Origin: Streptomyces roseofulvus
GTDB lineage: Bacteria > Actinomycetota > Actinomycetes > Streptomycetales > Streptomycetaceae
Direction: 5' to 3'
Length of the DNA: 64,000 nt
Assembly (NCBI RefSeq): GCF_039534915.1
Contig: NZ_BAAAWE010000001.1
Coordinates: forward strand, 5,456,001 to 5,520,000
Of the stretch, positions 47,363 to 56,197 are shown piece after piece. The notes under the pieces were generated by a model. It was not told the DNA's origin and did no database searches. It saw only the letters and a list, made by a program, of their open reading frames with translations. A program made the translations under genes and the position numbers. Positions within the stretch are counted from its first letter, which is position 1; each line of letters begins with the position of its first letter.

Positions 47363-48085
47363 TCAGAGCAGGTGCCCCGCCTCGCCGGCGAGCGGCACCA
47401 GACGGCGGGCGAGGTCGGCGACCGGACCGTCGGGGGTCTCCTGGGCGAGCAGCCGCCGGACGACCTCCGCGGTCTCCGGGTCGCGCGCGGAGCTCGCGGC
47501 GAGGAGCGCGACGAGGTGGTCGACCAGCCAGTCGCGCAGCTCGCCGGCGTCCGGCCGCTTGCCGTCGCCGAGCCAGAGGAGGGAGGCCGCCTCCACGGCC
47601 GCGATCCAGGTGCGGACCAGCATCCCGAGCCGCCCGCCCGGCCGCTCCACGCCCAGGTGCACGAAGATCTGCCCGGCCGCGGCCCGCCGCACCTCGTCCA
47701 CGATCGCGGCGGTGTGGGCGGTCTCCACGACGCTCCCGCCGCGCAGCAGCGCGCTGAAACCGGCGTCGTGGCCGTCCACGAAGGCCAGATAGCGGTCGAG
47801 GACCCGGCCGAGCCGCTCGGTGGGCGGGCCCTCCGCCGGCTCGGCGAAGCAGCGGTTCAGGGCCTCGGCCGAGGAGCGCAGGGCGGCCTCGTACAGCTGC
47901 TGCTTGCCGCCGGGGAAGTAGCGGTAGACCAGCGGCCGGGAGACCCCGGCGGCCTCGGCGACGTCGTCGAGCGACACGTCCTCGGGGGCCCGGTGCGCGA
48001 ACAGCCCGAGCGCGGCCTCCAGGAGCTGGCCGCGCCGCTCCTCGACGCTGAGCCGGCGGTACGCGGGAGAGGCGGCGCTCGTCAT
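47363..48085 (-). CDS. TetR-family transcriptional regulator
   Basis: 240 aa. HTH at residues about 15-65 (RRGQLLEAALGLFAHRAPED; AAGVSRPLVYRYFPGGKQQL), then a helical effector domain. The ATG at 48085 is preferred over an upstream frame that reads through direct repeats. It lies in line with the diiron enzyme gene on the same strand and could regulate the neighbouring divergent pair; there is no direct proof. Confidence 0.87.
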   Translation of the reverse strand: MTSAASPAYRRLSVEERRGQLLEAALGLFAHRAPEDVSLDDVAEAAGVSRPLVYRYFPGGKQQLYEAALRSSAEALNRCFAEPAEGPPTERLGRVLDRYLAFVDGHDAGFSALLRGGSVVETAHTAAIVDEVRRAAAGQIFVHLGVERPGGRLGMLVRTWIAAVEAASLLWLGDGKRPDAGELRDWLVDHLVALLAASSARDPETAEVVRRLLAQETPDGPVADLARRLVPLAGEAGHLL

Positions 48086-48133
48086 GCCCGCAGCGTAACC
48101 CCGGTACCACCCCCTCCGGACCCCTGCCCGAAA

Positions 48134-48178
48134 CCAGTCCGGAACCCGCACCCGGCGCCAGTCCGGAACCCGCACCCG
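48134..48178. repeat. Short direct repeat upstream of the TetR gene
   Basis: A 21-bp block (CCAGTCCGGAACCCGCACCC plus G) occurs at 48134-48154 and again at 48158-48178; a diverged third block follows to about 48212. It lies in the 138-bp gap between the TetR gene and the upstream diiron gene. Confidence 0.8.
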
Positions 48179-48223
48179 CGTCGCTCCGGAGCCCTGGCCG
48201 GAACCCGCCCCGGTCGTCGTCGG

Positions 48224-49159
48224 TCAGGCCAGCAGTCCCGAGGAGCGCCACAGACGGCGGCCCGGGCCGCGCAGGACGCCGATGTCGTCGAGGAAGTCCG
48301 TCAGGCGCCGGGCGCCGGTCTGCATGACCTCCCGCCGGTGCCCGCTCGCCCGCACCTGGGCGACCGCCTGCCGCCGGTCCAGGCCCACCGCGTCGTACAC
48401 CGCCGGGTTGACGAAGCAGGTGGAGAAGACCCGGGCGGCCTCGCCGCAGCTGAGCCGGGTGAACTCGCGCTCCCAGCGCGGGGCCGTCACCATCTGGCGG
48501 CGCAGCTCCTCGCGGGCGTACCGCACGTGCCGGGCCTCCTCGACCACGTGGATCCGGGTGACCCCGCGCACCAGCGGCTGGACCCGCTCGTCAGGGAAGG
48601 TCAGCCGCTGCATCCAGTCGAGGATCTCCTCGCCGAGCAGGGTGGCGGCGAAGGAACCGGGGGTGGTGGAGACGGTCTTCAGGACGCGGGCGAGGTTGTG
48701 GTAGACCCGCGGCACCGGGTACTCGCCGGTCCCGCTCTTGCGGATCAGCCGGGCGAACATCATGGAGTGGCGGCACTCGTCGGCGATCTCGGTGAGGGCG
48801 TACCCCACGTGATGGCTGGTCAGCGACTTGTCGTAGATGTGCCGGACGAGCAGCTGCATCAGGATGATCTCGAACCAGATGCCCAGCGAGGCGAGCGAGG
48901 CGGCCTCGTGGCGGGAGAGGGCGATCCGCTGCTCCTCGGACATCCGGTGCCACAGCGGGGTCCCGTAGAGCGAGACCAGCTCCGGCGGCCAGTACCACTT
49001 CCCGTCCTCGAAGGGCGCGTCCCAGTCGAGTTCGGCGTCGGGGTCGTGGGAGTGCTTGCGGGAGGACTCCAGAAGCCGTTCGGCGAGCCGCTCACGGTCG
49101 CGGAGCGGCCCCAGCGCGTCCCGCAGCAGGGTGAGGTCGGGTTCGGTGAAGGGACTCAT
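48224..49159 (-). CDS. AurF-like diiron oxygenase
   Basis: 311 aa. Ferritin-like/AurF fold with carboxylate-His iron ligands in HEAASLASLGIWFEIILMQL, EIADECRHSMMFARL (ExxxH-type) and VVEEARHVRYAREEL. AurF-family enzymes N-oxygenate arylamines in natural-product pathways, but many actinobacterial members have unknown roles. ATG at 49159; an upstream start 15 codons earlier is possible. It diverges from a second ferritin-like diiron gene 170 bp away. Confidence 0.87.
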   Translation of the reverse strand: MSPFTEPDLTLLRDALGPLRDRERLAERLLESSRKHSHDPDAELDWDAPFEDGKWYWPPELVSLYGTPLWHRMSEEQRIALSRHEAASLASLGIWFEIILMQLLVRHIYDKSLTSHHVGYALTEIADECRHSMMFARLIRKSGTGEYPVPRVYHNLARVLKTVSTTPGSFAATLLGEEILDWMQRLTFPDERVQPLVRGVTRIHVVEEARHVRYAREELRRQMVTAPRWEREFTRLSCGEAARVFSTCFVNPAVYDAVGLDRRQAVAQVRASGHRREVMQTGARRLTDFLDDIGVLRGPGRRLWRSSGLLA

Positions 49160-49329
49160 GGCGGAGGCACCTCGGGGGCGGCGGGTCGGGTTACCGTCGG
49201 TCACTCGCTATCAGACTGCCCGTCAGCAAGCCCGTCAATCCCTCCCGCGCGACTTGTTGACGCTTCGTCCAGCAACGTGTGAGCCTGCTGGCAGCGGCTG
49301 ACAAGCCGTCAGGCCGGAAGGAGTGGTCG

Positions 49330-50448
49330 ATGTCGACGCACGAGCTCTACGTGAACCCCCCGTCCGGACCCGGCCGGGAGATCCCGGCCACCGGAGAGGC
49401 CCGCTTCTCCTGGGAGTACGACATGGCCGACGCCGGCCGTGACCGGCTCCTCGCGCTGTACCAGAAGGGCAAGGACAAGCAGTGGGACGGCGCCCGCCGC
49501 ATCGACTGGGCGCTGGAGGTCGACCCGTACGACCCGCTCGGCACCCCCGACGAAGCGCTCGCCCTGTACGGCACCCGGCACTGGGCCAAGCTCACCGAGA
49601 AGGACAAGGGCGAGCTGCGCCGCCACTACGCCTCCTGGAACTTCAGCCAGTTCCTCCACGGCGAGCAGGGCGCCATGGTCTGCGCCGCCCGGATCGTCGA
49701 GTCCGCGCCCGACCTCGACGCCAAGTTCTACTCCGCCACCCAGACCATGGACGAGGCCCGGCACGCCGAGATCTACGGCCGTTTCCTGCACGAGAAGATC
49801 GGGATGCTGTACCCGATCAACGACGACCTCCAGAGCCTCCTCGACGACACCCTCCGCGACTCCCGCTGGGACATGCCCTACCTCGGCATGCAGGTGCTCA
49901 TCGAGGGCCTGGCCCTCGCCGCCTTCGGCATGATCCGCGACACCACCGACAAGCCGCTGCCGAAGCAGATCCTCGCGTACGTCATGCAGGACGAGGCCCG
50001 GCACGTGGCCTTCGGCCGGATGGCCCTGCGCGACCACTACCGGCAGCTCACCGACGCCGAACTGCGCGAGCGCGAGGAGTTCGTCATCGAGGGCTGCTAC
50101 CTGATGCGCGACCGGCTCCGCGGGGTCGAGGTCCTGGAGAACTTCGGCGTCGGACGCAAGGAGGCGGAGGAGTTCAGCGAGCAGAGCGAGTTCCTGCACC
50201 TCTTCCGGAAGCTGCTGTTCAGCCGGATCGTGCCCTGCGTCAAGGACATCGGCCTCTGGGGCGAACGCCTCCAGAGGGCCTACCTCGACATGGGCGTCTT
50301 CGACCTCGGCGACTCCAACCTCGACCTCCTGATGACCCAGGACGAGGAGATCGCGGACCACCTGGACGCGGAACGCTTCGCGGCGGAGGAGCGGGAACGG
50401 GTCGCCGAGGTGGAGCGGGCGATCGAGGCCGGCGCGGCGGAGGGGTAG
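49330..50448 (+). CDS. Ferritin-like diiron protein (long-chain oxidase/R2-like)
   Basis: 372 aa. Two carboxylate-bridged iron motifs, TMDEARHAEIYGRFL and MQDEARHVAFGRMAL, plus matching Glu residues (HGEQGAMV; VLIEGLALAAFG), all on a four-helix bundle. It resembles actinobacterial diiron oxygenases/aldehyde-deformylase relatives; the natural substrate is unknown. The ATG at 49330 follows GGAAGGAGTGGTCG. Divergent partner: the AurF-like gene. Confidence 0.85.
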   Translation: MSTHELYVNPPSGPGREIPATGEARFSWEYDMADAGRDRLLALYQKGKDKQWDGARRIDWALEVDPYDPLGTPDEALALYGTRHWAKLTEKDKGELRRHYASWNFSQFLHGEQGAMVCAARIVESAPDLDAKFYSATQTMDEARHAEIYGRFLHEKIGMLYPINDDLQSLLDDTLRDSRWDMPYLGMQVLIEGLALAAFGMIRDTTDKPLPKQILAYVMQDEARHVAFGRMALRDHYRQLTDAELREREEFVIEGCYLMRDRLRGVEVLENFGVGRKEAEEFSEQSEFLHLFRKLLFSRIVPCVKDIGLWGERLQRAYLDMGVFDLGDSNLDLLMTQDEEIADHLDAERFAAEERERVAEVERAIEAGAAEG

Positions 50449-50453
50449 CGCGC

Positions 50454-50473
50454 CACCGGCGCGCCGGCCGGTG
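50454..50473. terminator. Small hairpin between convergent genes
   Basis: CACCGGC (50454-50460) pairs with GCCGGTG (50467-50473). It separates the diiron gene from the convergent PBP gene. Confidence 0.55.
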
Positions 50474-50479
50474 CCGGGA

Positions 50480-52132
50480 TCAGGGCGTGCCGGCCGTTCC
50501 CGGCGCTCCGCGCGGGCGGGGCGGGGGAGACGGCGGGATGGTCCTCGGCCGGGTGGCCGGCGGGTCGGCCGGGCGAGGGGCCGGGCGGGTGCCCGGGGGC
50601 CCGTGCGGCCGGGGCGGGGGGTCGGTCCCGCGGGTTCCTCGGGCGCCCGGCGTGCCGGACGCGCGGGACTCCGCCTCCAGGCGCAGGGCCTCCCGCATCA
50701 CGTCGCGGGCGATCGGCGCCGCGCTGCCGCCGCCGCTGATGTCCGTGCGGGACGCCTCCGCGTCCTCCACGACCACCGCCACCGCCACCGCCGGCCGCCC
50801 CGAGTCCTCCGCCTGCGCCCAGGCGATGAACCAGGCGTACGGGGTGCCCGTGTTGCCGAGGCCGTGCTGCGCGGTGCCCGTCTTGCCGCCGACCCGGGCC
50901 CCTGGGATCGCCGCGTTCGCGCCCGTCCCCTCGTCCACCGCCTTCACCATCAGCCGCTGCAGCTGCAGCGCGGTCGACGGGCTCATCGCCTGCCGGTGGG
51001 TGCGGCGCGGGGTGCGGTCCACGGTCGCGCCGCCGGAGGTCGTCGTCCGGTCCACCAGGTACGGCTGCGCGATCTCCCCGGTGTTGGCGACCGCCGCCGC
51101 CACCATCGCCATCTGCAGCGGGGTCGCCGTGGTGTTGAACTGCCCGATCGACGACAGCGCCAGCTGGTCAGGGCTCATGTCGCGGTCGAAGGTGGACTTC
51201 GCCACCCAGGACGGCACCCGCAGCGTCGTGTCGTCGAAGCCGAACCGTTCCGCCGCCTCCACCATCCCGGCCAGGCCCACGTCCACGCCGAGCCCGGCCA
51301 TCACCGTGTTGCAGGACCACTGGAGGGCGTACGCGAGCGAGGCGTCCTCGCACCCCCGGGCCGAGTTCGGCAGCACCTGCCGGGTGCCGGGCAGCACGAA
51401 GGGGTCCGGCGTGTCCGTCGGCGCGTCCACGTCCCGCACCACCCCCGCGTCCAGCGCCGCCGCCGCGGTCACGATCTTGAAGGTGGAGCCGGGCGGATAG
51501 GTCTGCCGCAGCGCCCGGTTGAGCATCGGCTGGTTCGGCGAGGTGGTCAGCCGGGTCCAGGCGTCCTTCACGTCCGGGCCGGTGCCGGAGAGCACGCCCG
51601 GCTCGTACGAGGGGGAGGAGACCAGCGCCAGGATCCGCCCGCTCGACGGTTCGAGCGCGACGACCGCGCCGCGCTTGCCGTCGAGCCCCCGGTAGGCGGC
51701 CTCCTGCATCGGCGCGCGGATCGTCGTCACCACGTCGCCGCCGGGGGAGCGGCCCCGGGTGAGGTCGTTCCACAGCGGCAGCGGCGCCAGCATCGGGTCG
51801 GTGCCGGCGAGGATCCCGTCCTCCGCGTGCTCGACCATCGTGGTGCCGTACGTCTGGGAGGCGTAGCCGGTCACCGGCGCGTACAGCGGACCCCGGCGGT
51901 AGGTCCGCTCCCAGCGCAGCTGCTCGCCGCTGTCCCGGGAGCCGGTCACCGGCTTCCCGTCGACGACGATCTCGCCGCGCGGCTCGGCCCAACGGGCGAT
52001 AGACCCCCGCCGGTTGGCCGGATTCGCGTCCAGTTCGCCGGCCTCGACCAGCATCACCCGGACCGCGTTGACCAGCAGTGCGGCGAGCAGCAGCAGACAG
52101 AGCGCGGCGGCCCGCCGGATGTACCGGATCAC
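50480..52132 (-). CDS. Class B penicillin-binding protein (D,D-transpeptidase)
   Basis: 550 aa. One N-terminal membrane segment (AAALCLLLLAALLVNAVRVM), a dimerisation domain, and transpeptidase motifs SxxK (YPPGSTFKIV, Ser nucleophile), SxN (WSCNTVMAG) and KTG (VGGKTGTAQHG). The C-terminal 50 residues are Pro/Arg/Gly-rich and likely disordered. It cross-links peptidoglycan together with the FtsW/RodA-type glycosyltransferase whose stop overlaps its GTG start (GTGA). The pair suggests a dedicated growth or sporulation machine. Confidence 0.93.
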   Translation of the reverse strand: MIRYIRRAAALCLLLLAALLVNAVRVMLVEAGELDANPANRRGSIARWAEPRGEIVVDGKPVTGSRDSGEQLRWERTYRRGPLYAPVTGYASQTYGTTMVEHAEDGILAGTDPMLAPLPLWNDLTRGRSPGGDVVTTIRAPMQEAAYRGLDGKRGAVVALEPSSGRILALVSSPSYEPGVLSGTGPDVKDAWTRLTTSPNQPMLNRALRQTYPPGSTFKIVTAAAALDAGVVRDVDAPTDTPDPFVLPGTRQVLPNSARGCEDASLAYALQWSCNTVMAGLGVDVGLAGMVEAAERFGFDDTTLRVPSWVAKSTFDRDMSPDQLALSSIGQFNTTATPLQMAMVAAAVANTGEIAQPYLVDRTTTSGGATVDRTPRRTHRQAMSPSTALQLQRLMVKAVDEGTGANAAIPGARVGGKTGTAQHGLGNTGTPYAWFIAWAQAEDSGRPAVAVAVVVEDAEASRTDISGGGSAAPIARDVMREALRLEAESRASGTPGARGTRGTDPPPRPHGPPGTRPAPRPADPPATRPRTIPPSPPPRPRGAPGTAGTP

Positions 52133-53529
52133 CGGCCGGCCTCCACCCGGGCCGGCTCGCCCGTCTCGCCGGTCTCGGCGGCCTCGGGCAGCGGGGCCCG
52201 CGCGGAGTCGCTGACCCGGATCAGCAGCGCCACGATCACCCAGTTGGTCACCACCGACGAACCGCCCTGCGCCAGGAACGGCATCGCCATGCCGGTCAGC
52301 GGGATCAGCCCCATCACCCCGCCCGCGATCACGAAGACCTGGAGCGCCACGATCGACGCCAGCCCCACCGCGAGCAGCCGCCCGAAGGGGTCCCGCAGCG
52401 CCAGCCCGGCCCGGTAGCCGCGCGCGACGAAGAGCGCGTACAGCAGGAAGAGCGCGGTGAGCCCGACCAGCCCCAGCTCCTCGCCGGCCGTCGCCAGGAT
52501 GAAGTCCGACTTGGCGGCGAAGCCGATGAGGACCGAGTGGCCGAGGCCGAGGCCGGTGCCGAGCATCCCGCCGGCGGCGAAGGCGAAGAGCGACTGGGCG
52601 AGCTGCCCGGGCCCGTGGCCTGCCCGGATGGAGGCGTACGGATCGAGCCAGTCCTCCACCCGGCCGTGCACGTGCGGCTCGACGGAGCCGATCAGGAAGG
52701 CCCCCGCGGCGGCCAGCAGCAGCCCGATCGCGATCCAGCCGGTCCGCCCGGTGGCCACGTACAGCATGATCACGAAGAGGCCGAAGAAGAGCAGCGAGGT
52801 GCCGAGGTCCCGCTCCAGGACGAGCACGCCGACGCTGAGCAGCCAGATCGCCACGATCGGCCCGAGCACCCGCCAGGTAGGGAACTGGAACTTCCAGATC
52901 CGGCGGCCGGCGTACGCGAGCGCGCTGAGGTTGGCGGAGAGGTACGCGGCGAAGAAGACCGCCAGCAGGATCTTCGCGAACTCGCCCGGCTGGAAGGAGA
53001 GCCCGCCGATCCGGATCCAGATCCTGGCCCCGTTCACCGCCGGGAAGAAGATCGGCAGGATCATCAGGGCGAGCGCGGCGGCGACGGAGACGTACGCGTA
53101 CCCCTGGAGGGCGCGGTGGTCGCGCAGCACGAGGACGACCACGATGAAGAGCGCGACGCCGAGCGTCGACCACACCAGCTGGGTGGTGGCCGCCAGGTCG
53201 TGGGGGGTCTCCAGGTCCAGCCGGTAGATCAGCACCAGACCGAGCCCGTTGAGCAGCAGGGCGATCGGCAGCAGGAGCGGATCGGCGTACGGGGCCCGGA
53301 ACCGCACGGCGAGGTGCGCGAGCAGCGCGAGGAGCCCGAGCCCCGCCCCGTACCGGGCGGCGTCCGGCGGCACGGCCCCGTCGTGGGCGAAGCCCACCTC
53401 GGCGTAGCCGCAGACGGAGATGAGGACGGCGCCGAGGAGCAGCACCAGTTCCACCCCGCGCCGCTTGGGGCCCCGGACGCCGGGCGGCGGCGCGGCCGGA
53501 GGCGCGTCCGTGGTCCGAGGTGCGGTCAT
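52129..53529 (-). CDS. FtsW/RodA/SpoVE-family peptidoglycan polymerase
   Basis: 466 aa, about ten or more membrane segments; SEDS family. Motifs KLLLAVFFAAYLSA-type region (KILLAVFFAAYLSANLSALA) and SVEPHVHGRVEDWLDPYASI (catalytic-loop area), plus VVTNWVIVALLIRVSD near the C-terminus. SEDS proteins polymerise lipid II into glycan strands and work with a class B PBP, encoded here immediately downstream with a 4-bp overlap. ATG at 53529 gives a normal N-terminus. Confidence 0.93.
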   Translation of the reverse strand: MTAPRTTDAPPAAPPPGVRGPKRRGVELVLLLGAVLISVCGYAEVGFAHDGAVPPDAARYGAGLGLLALLAHLAVRFRAPYADPLLLPIALLLNGLGLVLIYRLDLETPHDLAATTQLVWSTLGVALFIVVVLVLRDHRALQGYAYVSVAAALALMILPIFFPAVNGARIWIRIGGLSFQPGEFAKILLAVFFAAYLSANLSALAYAGRRIWKFQFPTWRVLGPIVAIWLLSVGVLVLERDLGTSLLFFGLFVIMLYVATGRTGWIAIGLLLAAAGAFLIGSVEPHVHGRVEDWLDPYASIRAGHGPGQLAQSLFAFAAGGMLGTGLGLGHSVLIGFAAKSDFILATAGEELGLVGLTALFLLYALFVARGYRAGLALRDPFGRLLAVGLASIVALQVFVIAGGVMGLIPLTGMAMPFLAQGGSSVVTNWVIVALLIRVSDSARAPLPEAAETGETGEPARVEAGR

Positions 53530-53593
53530 GGTCGGCAACGTAGCAAGCCGTATGCCGTATGTCCCTTTTGTGTGACGGTGTGCCGTGAGGCTG

Positions 53594-53745
53594 TCGATCC
53601 CTCCGGGGTGTCGATCCCTCCGGGCCGTTCCTCGCCACGGGCCGTTCATCCCGCCCGGCCGCTCCCCTCCGGGCTGCGGGTCTCTGCCGGCCGCGCATCC
53701 GCCCCGCCGTTCGTCCCGCCCGGCCGTTCATCCCTCCGGGCCGTC
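53594..53745. repeat. Degenerate repeat rich in ATCCCTCCGGGCC
   Basis: The block TCATCCCTCCGGGCCGTC and variants (TCGATCCCTCCGGG, TTCATCCCGCCCGGCCG, TTCGTCCCGCCCGGCCG) recurs at least five times between 53594 and 53745, filling the gap upstream of ftsW and reaching into the last codons of the sensor-kinase gene. No clear coding role. Confidence 0.6.
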
Positions 53746-55014
53746 GTCCGCGAGCCGTACGTACTCCGGCAGCCGGATCCGCGCCTCGGCGCCGCCCTCC
53801 GGGGCGTTCGCGAAGGCCAGCTCCGCTCCGATCACCGCCGCCTGCCCCACCGCGATCGTCAGCCCGAGACCGTGCCCCTTCGCGCCGCTCTCGGTGCGGA
53901 AGCGCTGCGGGCCGGAGGCGAGGAGGTACTCCGGATAGCCCGGCCCGTGGTCCCGCACGGCCACCGCCGGCCCGTCCACGGTCACCACCACCGGCGGGCG
54001 GCCGTGCCGGTGCGCGTTGGCGACCAGGTTGCCGAGGACGCGCTCCAGGCGCCGCCGGTCGGTCTCGACCTCCGCGTCCCGGACGATCCGCACCTCCGTG
54101 GCGGTGCCCGAGGCGCGCACCACCCGCTCGACCAGCGGCCCGAGGTCGTGCACCGCGAGATCGACCGTCTCGGTACGGGCGTCCAGGCGGGAGATCTCCA
54201 GGAGGTCCTCGGTCAGCCCCCGCATCGCCCGCACCCGGTCCCGCACCAGCTCCGCCGGCCGCCCCTCCGGCAGCAGTTCGGCGGCGGCCGACAGCCCGGT
54301 CAGCGGGGTGCGCAGCTCATGGGCCACGTCCGCCGTGAACCGCTGCTCGCTCTGGAGCTTGCGCTGGAGCGAGGACGCCATGGTGTCCAGCGCGCCGGAG
54401 ACCGTCGCCACCTCGTCCTGCGGGCGCCGGGGGTCCTTCGTCCGGGGGTCGTCCACGCGCGCGTCCAGGTCGCCCGCGGTGATCCGGCGGGCCACCTGCG
54501 CGGTGGCGTGCAGCCGCCGGGTGACCCGGGTGACGGCCGCGACGCCGACGGCCAGGGTCGCCGCGATCGCGAGGACCGAGGAGCCGACGATCGACCGGTC
54601 CAGGGCGTCGAGGGTCCCCGCGCCGAGGCTGTGGTCGACCCGGACGGCGAGGGCGTGCCCGTCCGCCGGGCCCGCCGCCCACATGGTGGGCCGGCCCTCG
54701 TGGTCGGCGACCATGGTGCCGCGCTCGCCGCGCGCCGTCAGCCGCCGCAGCGGCTCCGGCAGCCCGTCCGGGTCGAGCCCGGCGAACGGCGGCAGCGGCT
54801 CGCCCGCCTCGTACAGCCGGGTCACCTCCACCAGCCGGGCCAGCGCCTTCTCCCGCGCGTCCCGTTCGGTCTGCTCGGTCACCGAGACGTGCACCAGCGT
54901 GCCGAGCAGCGCGGCCAGCGCGCAGCACATCACGGCGATGAAGACCGCGGCCTTCCAGGTGAGCGTCGCCGTCCAGGCGGGCGCCCGGGGCCGGCGGGCG
55001 CGGCGCGCGGTCAC
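53728..55014 (-). CDS. Orphan sensor histidine kinase
   Basis: 428 aa. N-terminal membrane segment (AAVFIAVMCCALAALLGTLV), extracytoplasmic domain (about 50-160), second segment (IVGSSVLAIAATLAVGVAAV), HAMP, H-box VAHELRTPLTGLSAAAELLP, N-box NLVANAHRHGRPP, G-boxes DHGPGYP and GHGLGLTIAVGQA. No response-regulator gene is adjacent. GTG at 55014 overlaps the stop of the upstream lipoprotein (GTGA), so lipoprotein and kinase are made together, recalling the CseA/CseC pairing but without a CseB. Confidence 0.9.
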   Translation of the reverse strand: MTARRARRPRAPAWTATLTWKAAVFIAVMCCALAALLGTLVHVSVTEQTERDAREKALARLVEVTRLYEAGEPLPPFAGLDPDGLPEPLRRLTARGERGTMVADHEGRPTMWAAGPADGHALAVRVDHSLGAGTLDALDRSIVGSSVLAIAATLAVGVAAVTRVTRRLHATAQVARRITAGDLDARVDDPRTKDPRRPQDEVATVSGALDTMASSLQRKLQSEQRFTADVAHELRTPLTGLSAAAELLPEGRPAELVRDRVRAMRGLTEDLLEISRLDARTETVDLAVHDLGPLVERVVRASGTATEVRIVRDAEVETDRRRLERVLGNLVANAHRHGRPPVVVTVDGPAVAVRDHGPGYPEYLLASGPQRFRTESGAKGHGLGLTIAVGQAAVIGAELAFANAPEGGAEARIRLPEYVRLADDGPEG

Positions 55015-55805
55015 GGGGCCGGCTCCGGGCGGGGTGCCTGCTGCGGGCGGGGTGCCTGCTCCGGACCGGGGGTCTGCTCCGGGCCAGGGGTCTGCTCCGG
55101 ACCGGGGGCCGGCTCCGGACGCGGGGAGGCGCCGCGCGGGGCCGCCGACGGCGTCCGTACGGGCACGATCTCGTCGCGCGCCGGAAGCATGCTGTGCTGC
55201 CGCTCGTCCCACGACCACGCGGTGCGGTACTCGTACCCCGGGATGCCCGCCGAGGCGGCCCGGACGATCAGGTCCCGGCCGGCCAGCTCCACGCTGATCA
55301 CCTGCTCGACGGTGGACATCACCCGGGTGAGCCCGCCCCGCTCGGCGAGGTACACCCGGACGGCGACCTGCTGCTCGGGCATCCGGATCCCGACGATCAG
55401 CTCGTCCCGGCCGTTCCCCGTGAGGTCCCGGTAGTACGGCGAGAGCACCGGGCAGGCCGCCGGCTCGGTGTCGCAGGCGAGGATGGCCCGGGCGGTCTCC
55501 TCGTAGACCCCGTCGGCGCCGCTGTACGTGTCCGGGTGGGCGGCCACCTCGGCCCGGACCACCGCGACCGCGTCCACGGTCCGCACGTCGGCCCCGCGCA
55601 CGGTGATGCCCGGGACCCGGGCGGTGTCCGTCTCCCCGTAGTCGACGGGCGGGTCCGACGCGGGCGGCAGCTCCGGCCAGAGCCGCACCGGCCCCACCGC
55701 TGTCTCGACCGGACCGTCGCTCCTGAGGCCGCCCTCGCCGTTGCAGCCGGTCAGGAGCGCGCCCAGCGCGAGGGCCGCGGCGAGCCCGACGGTCAGGGGT
55801 CTCAC
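55011..55805 (-). CDS. Lipoprotein coupled to the orphan sensor kinase
   Basis: 264 aa. Lipobox LLTGC with Cys21, then a domain (about 40-220) with NGRDELIVGIRMPEQQVAVR, and a Pro/Glu tail with repeated PGPEQT units (about 230-264), encoded by 18-bp tandem repeats at 55020-55120. It lies directly upstream of, and overlaps, the sensor kinase gene, so it may modulate that kinase at the cell surface. No known enzyme motif. Confidence 0.8.
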   Translation of the reverse strand: MRPLTVGLAAALALGALLTGCNGEGGLRSDGPVETAVGPVRLWPELPPASDPPVDYGETDTARVPGITVRGADVRTVDAVAVVRAEVAAHPDTYSGADGVYEETARAILACDTEPAACPVLSPYYRDLTGNGRDELIVGIRMPEQQVAVRVYLAERGGLTRVMSTVEQVISVELAGRDLIVRAASAGIPGYEYRTAWSWDERQHSMLPARDEIVPVRTPSAAPRGASPRPEPAPGPEQTPGPEQTPGPEQAPRPQQAPRPEPAP

Positions 55806-56197
55806 GCTGCTCCTCCGTATCGGCCGGTATCGGTAAGAACGATATGCGGAATCCCCTATTGTTTGATTGCCGGAATTGTCATTCGAACGAACGGGGGCGG
55901 GAATGGCTCAGCACGTGGGCGGCCGGGAAGACGCGCGGCCGACTGCGGCGAAGCCGGCCCCGGCGGCTGTCGCGTACCTCTCGGGCGGGCCCAGCCCCGG
56001 ACGACCGGGTCGCCGGCCGGGTCGCCGCACATCCCCCTGGCGGGTCCCTTCATCGGCTTCGCCGAGAAGCCGGTCCATCGGGGCGTCTCCATGAAGACGC
56101 CACGCCGTCCCGCCCGGACAGATTCCCCTTTGGAGGCCGCCGTCCCGCCGGACAGAGCCCGAGCGAGAGAGCGCCGCCCCGCCGCACAGAGCCCGTC
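55806..56197. other. 392-bp intergenic region, no confident gene
   Basis: This gap separates the lipoprotein (leftward) and the HEAT-repeat gene (its downstream end). A possible small plus-strand frame begins at the ATG at 55903 after GGGGGCGG and encodes MAQHVGGREDARPTAAKPA, but its coding bias fades after about 40 codons. I leave it unassigned. The first 60 bp are A/T-rich and should contain the lipoprotein promoter. Confidence 0.3.

Noticed and set aside
55867..56094. Possible small gene on the plus strand
   Set aside because: A start with a weak ribosome site exists at 55903, but third-position GC drops after about 40 codons and the product has no recognisable feature.
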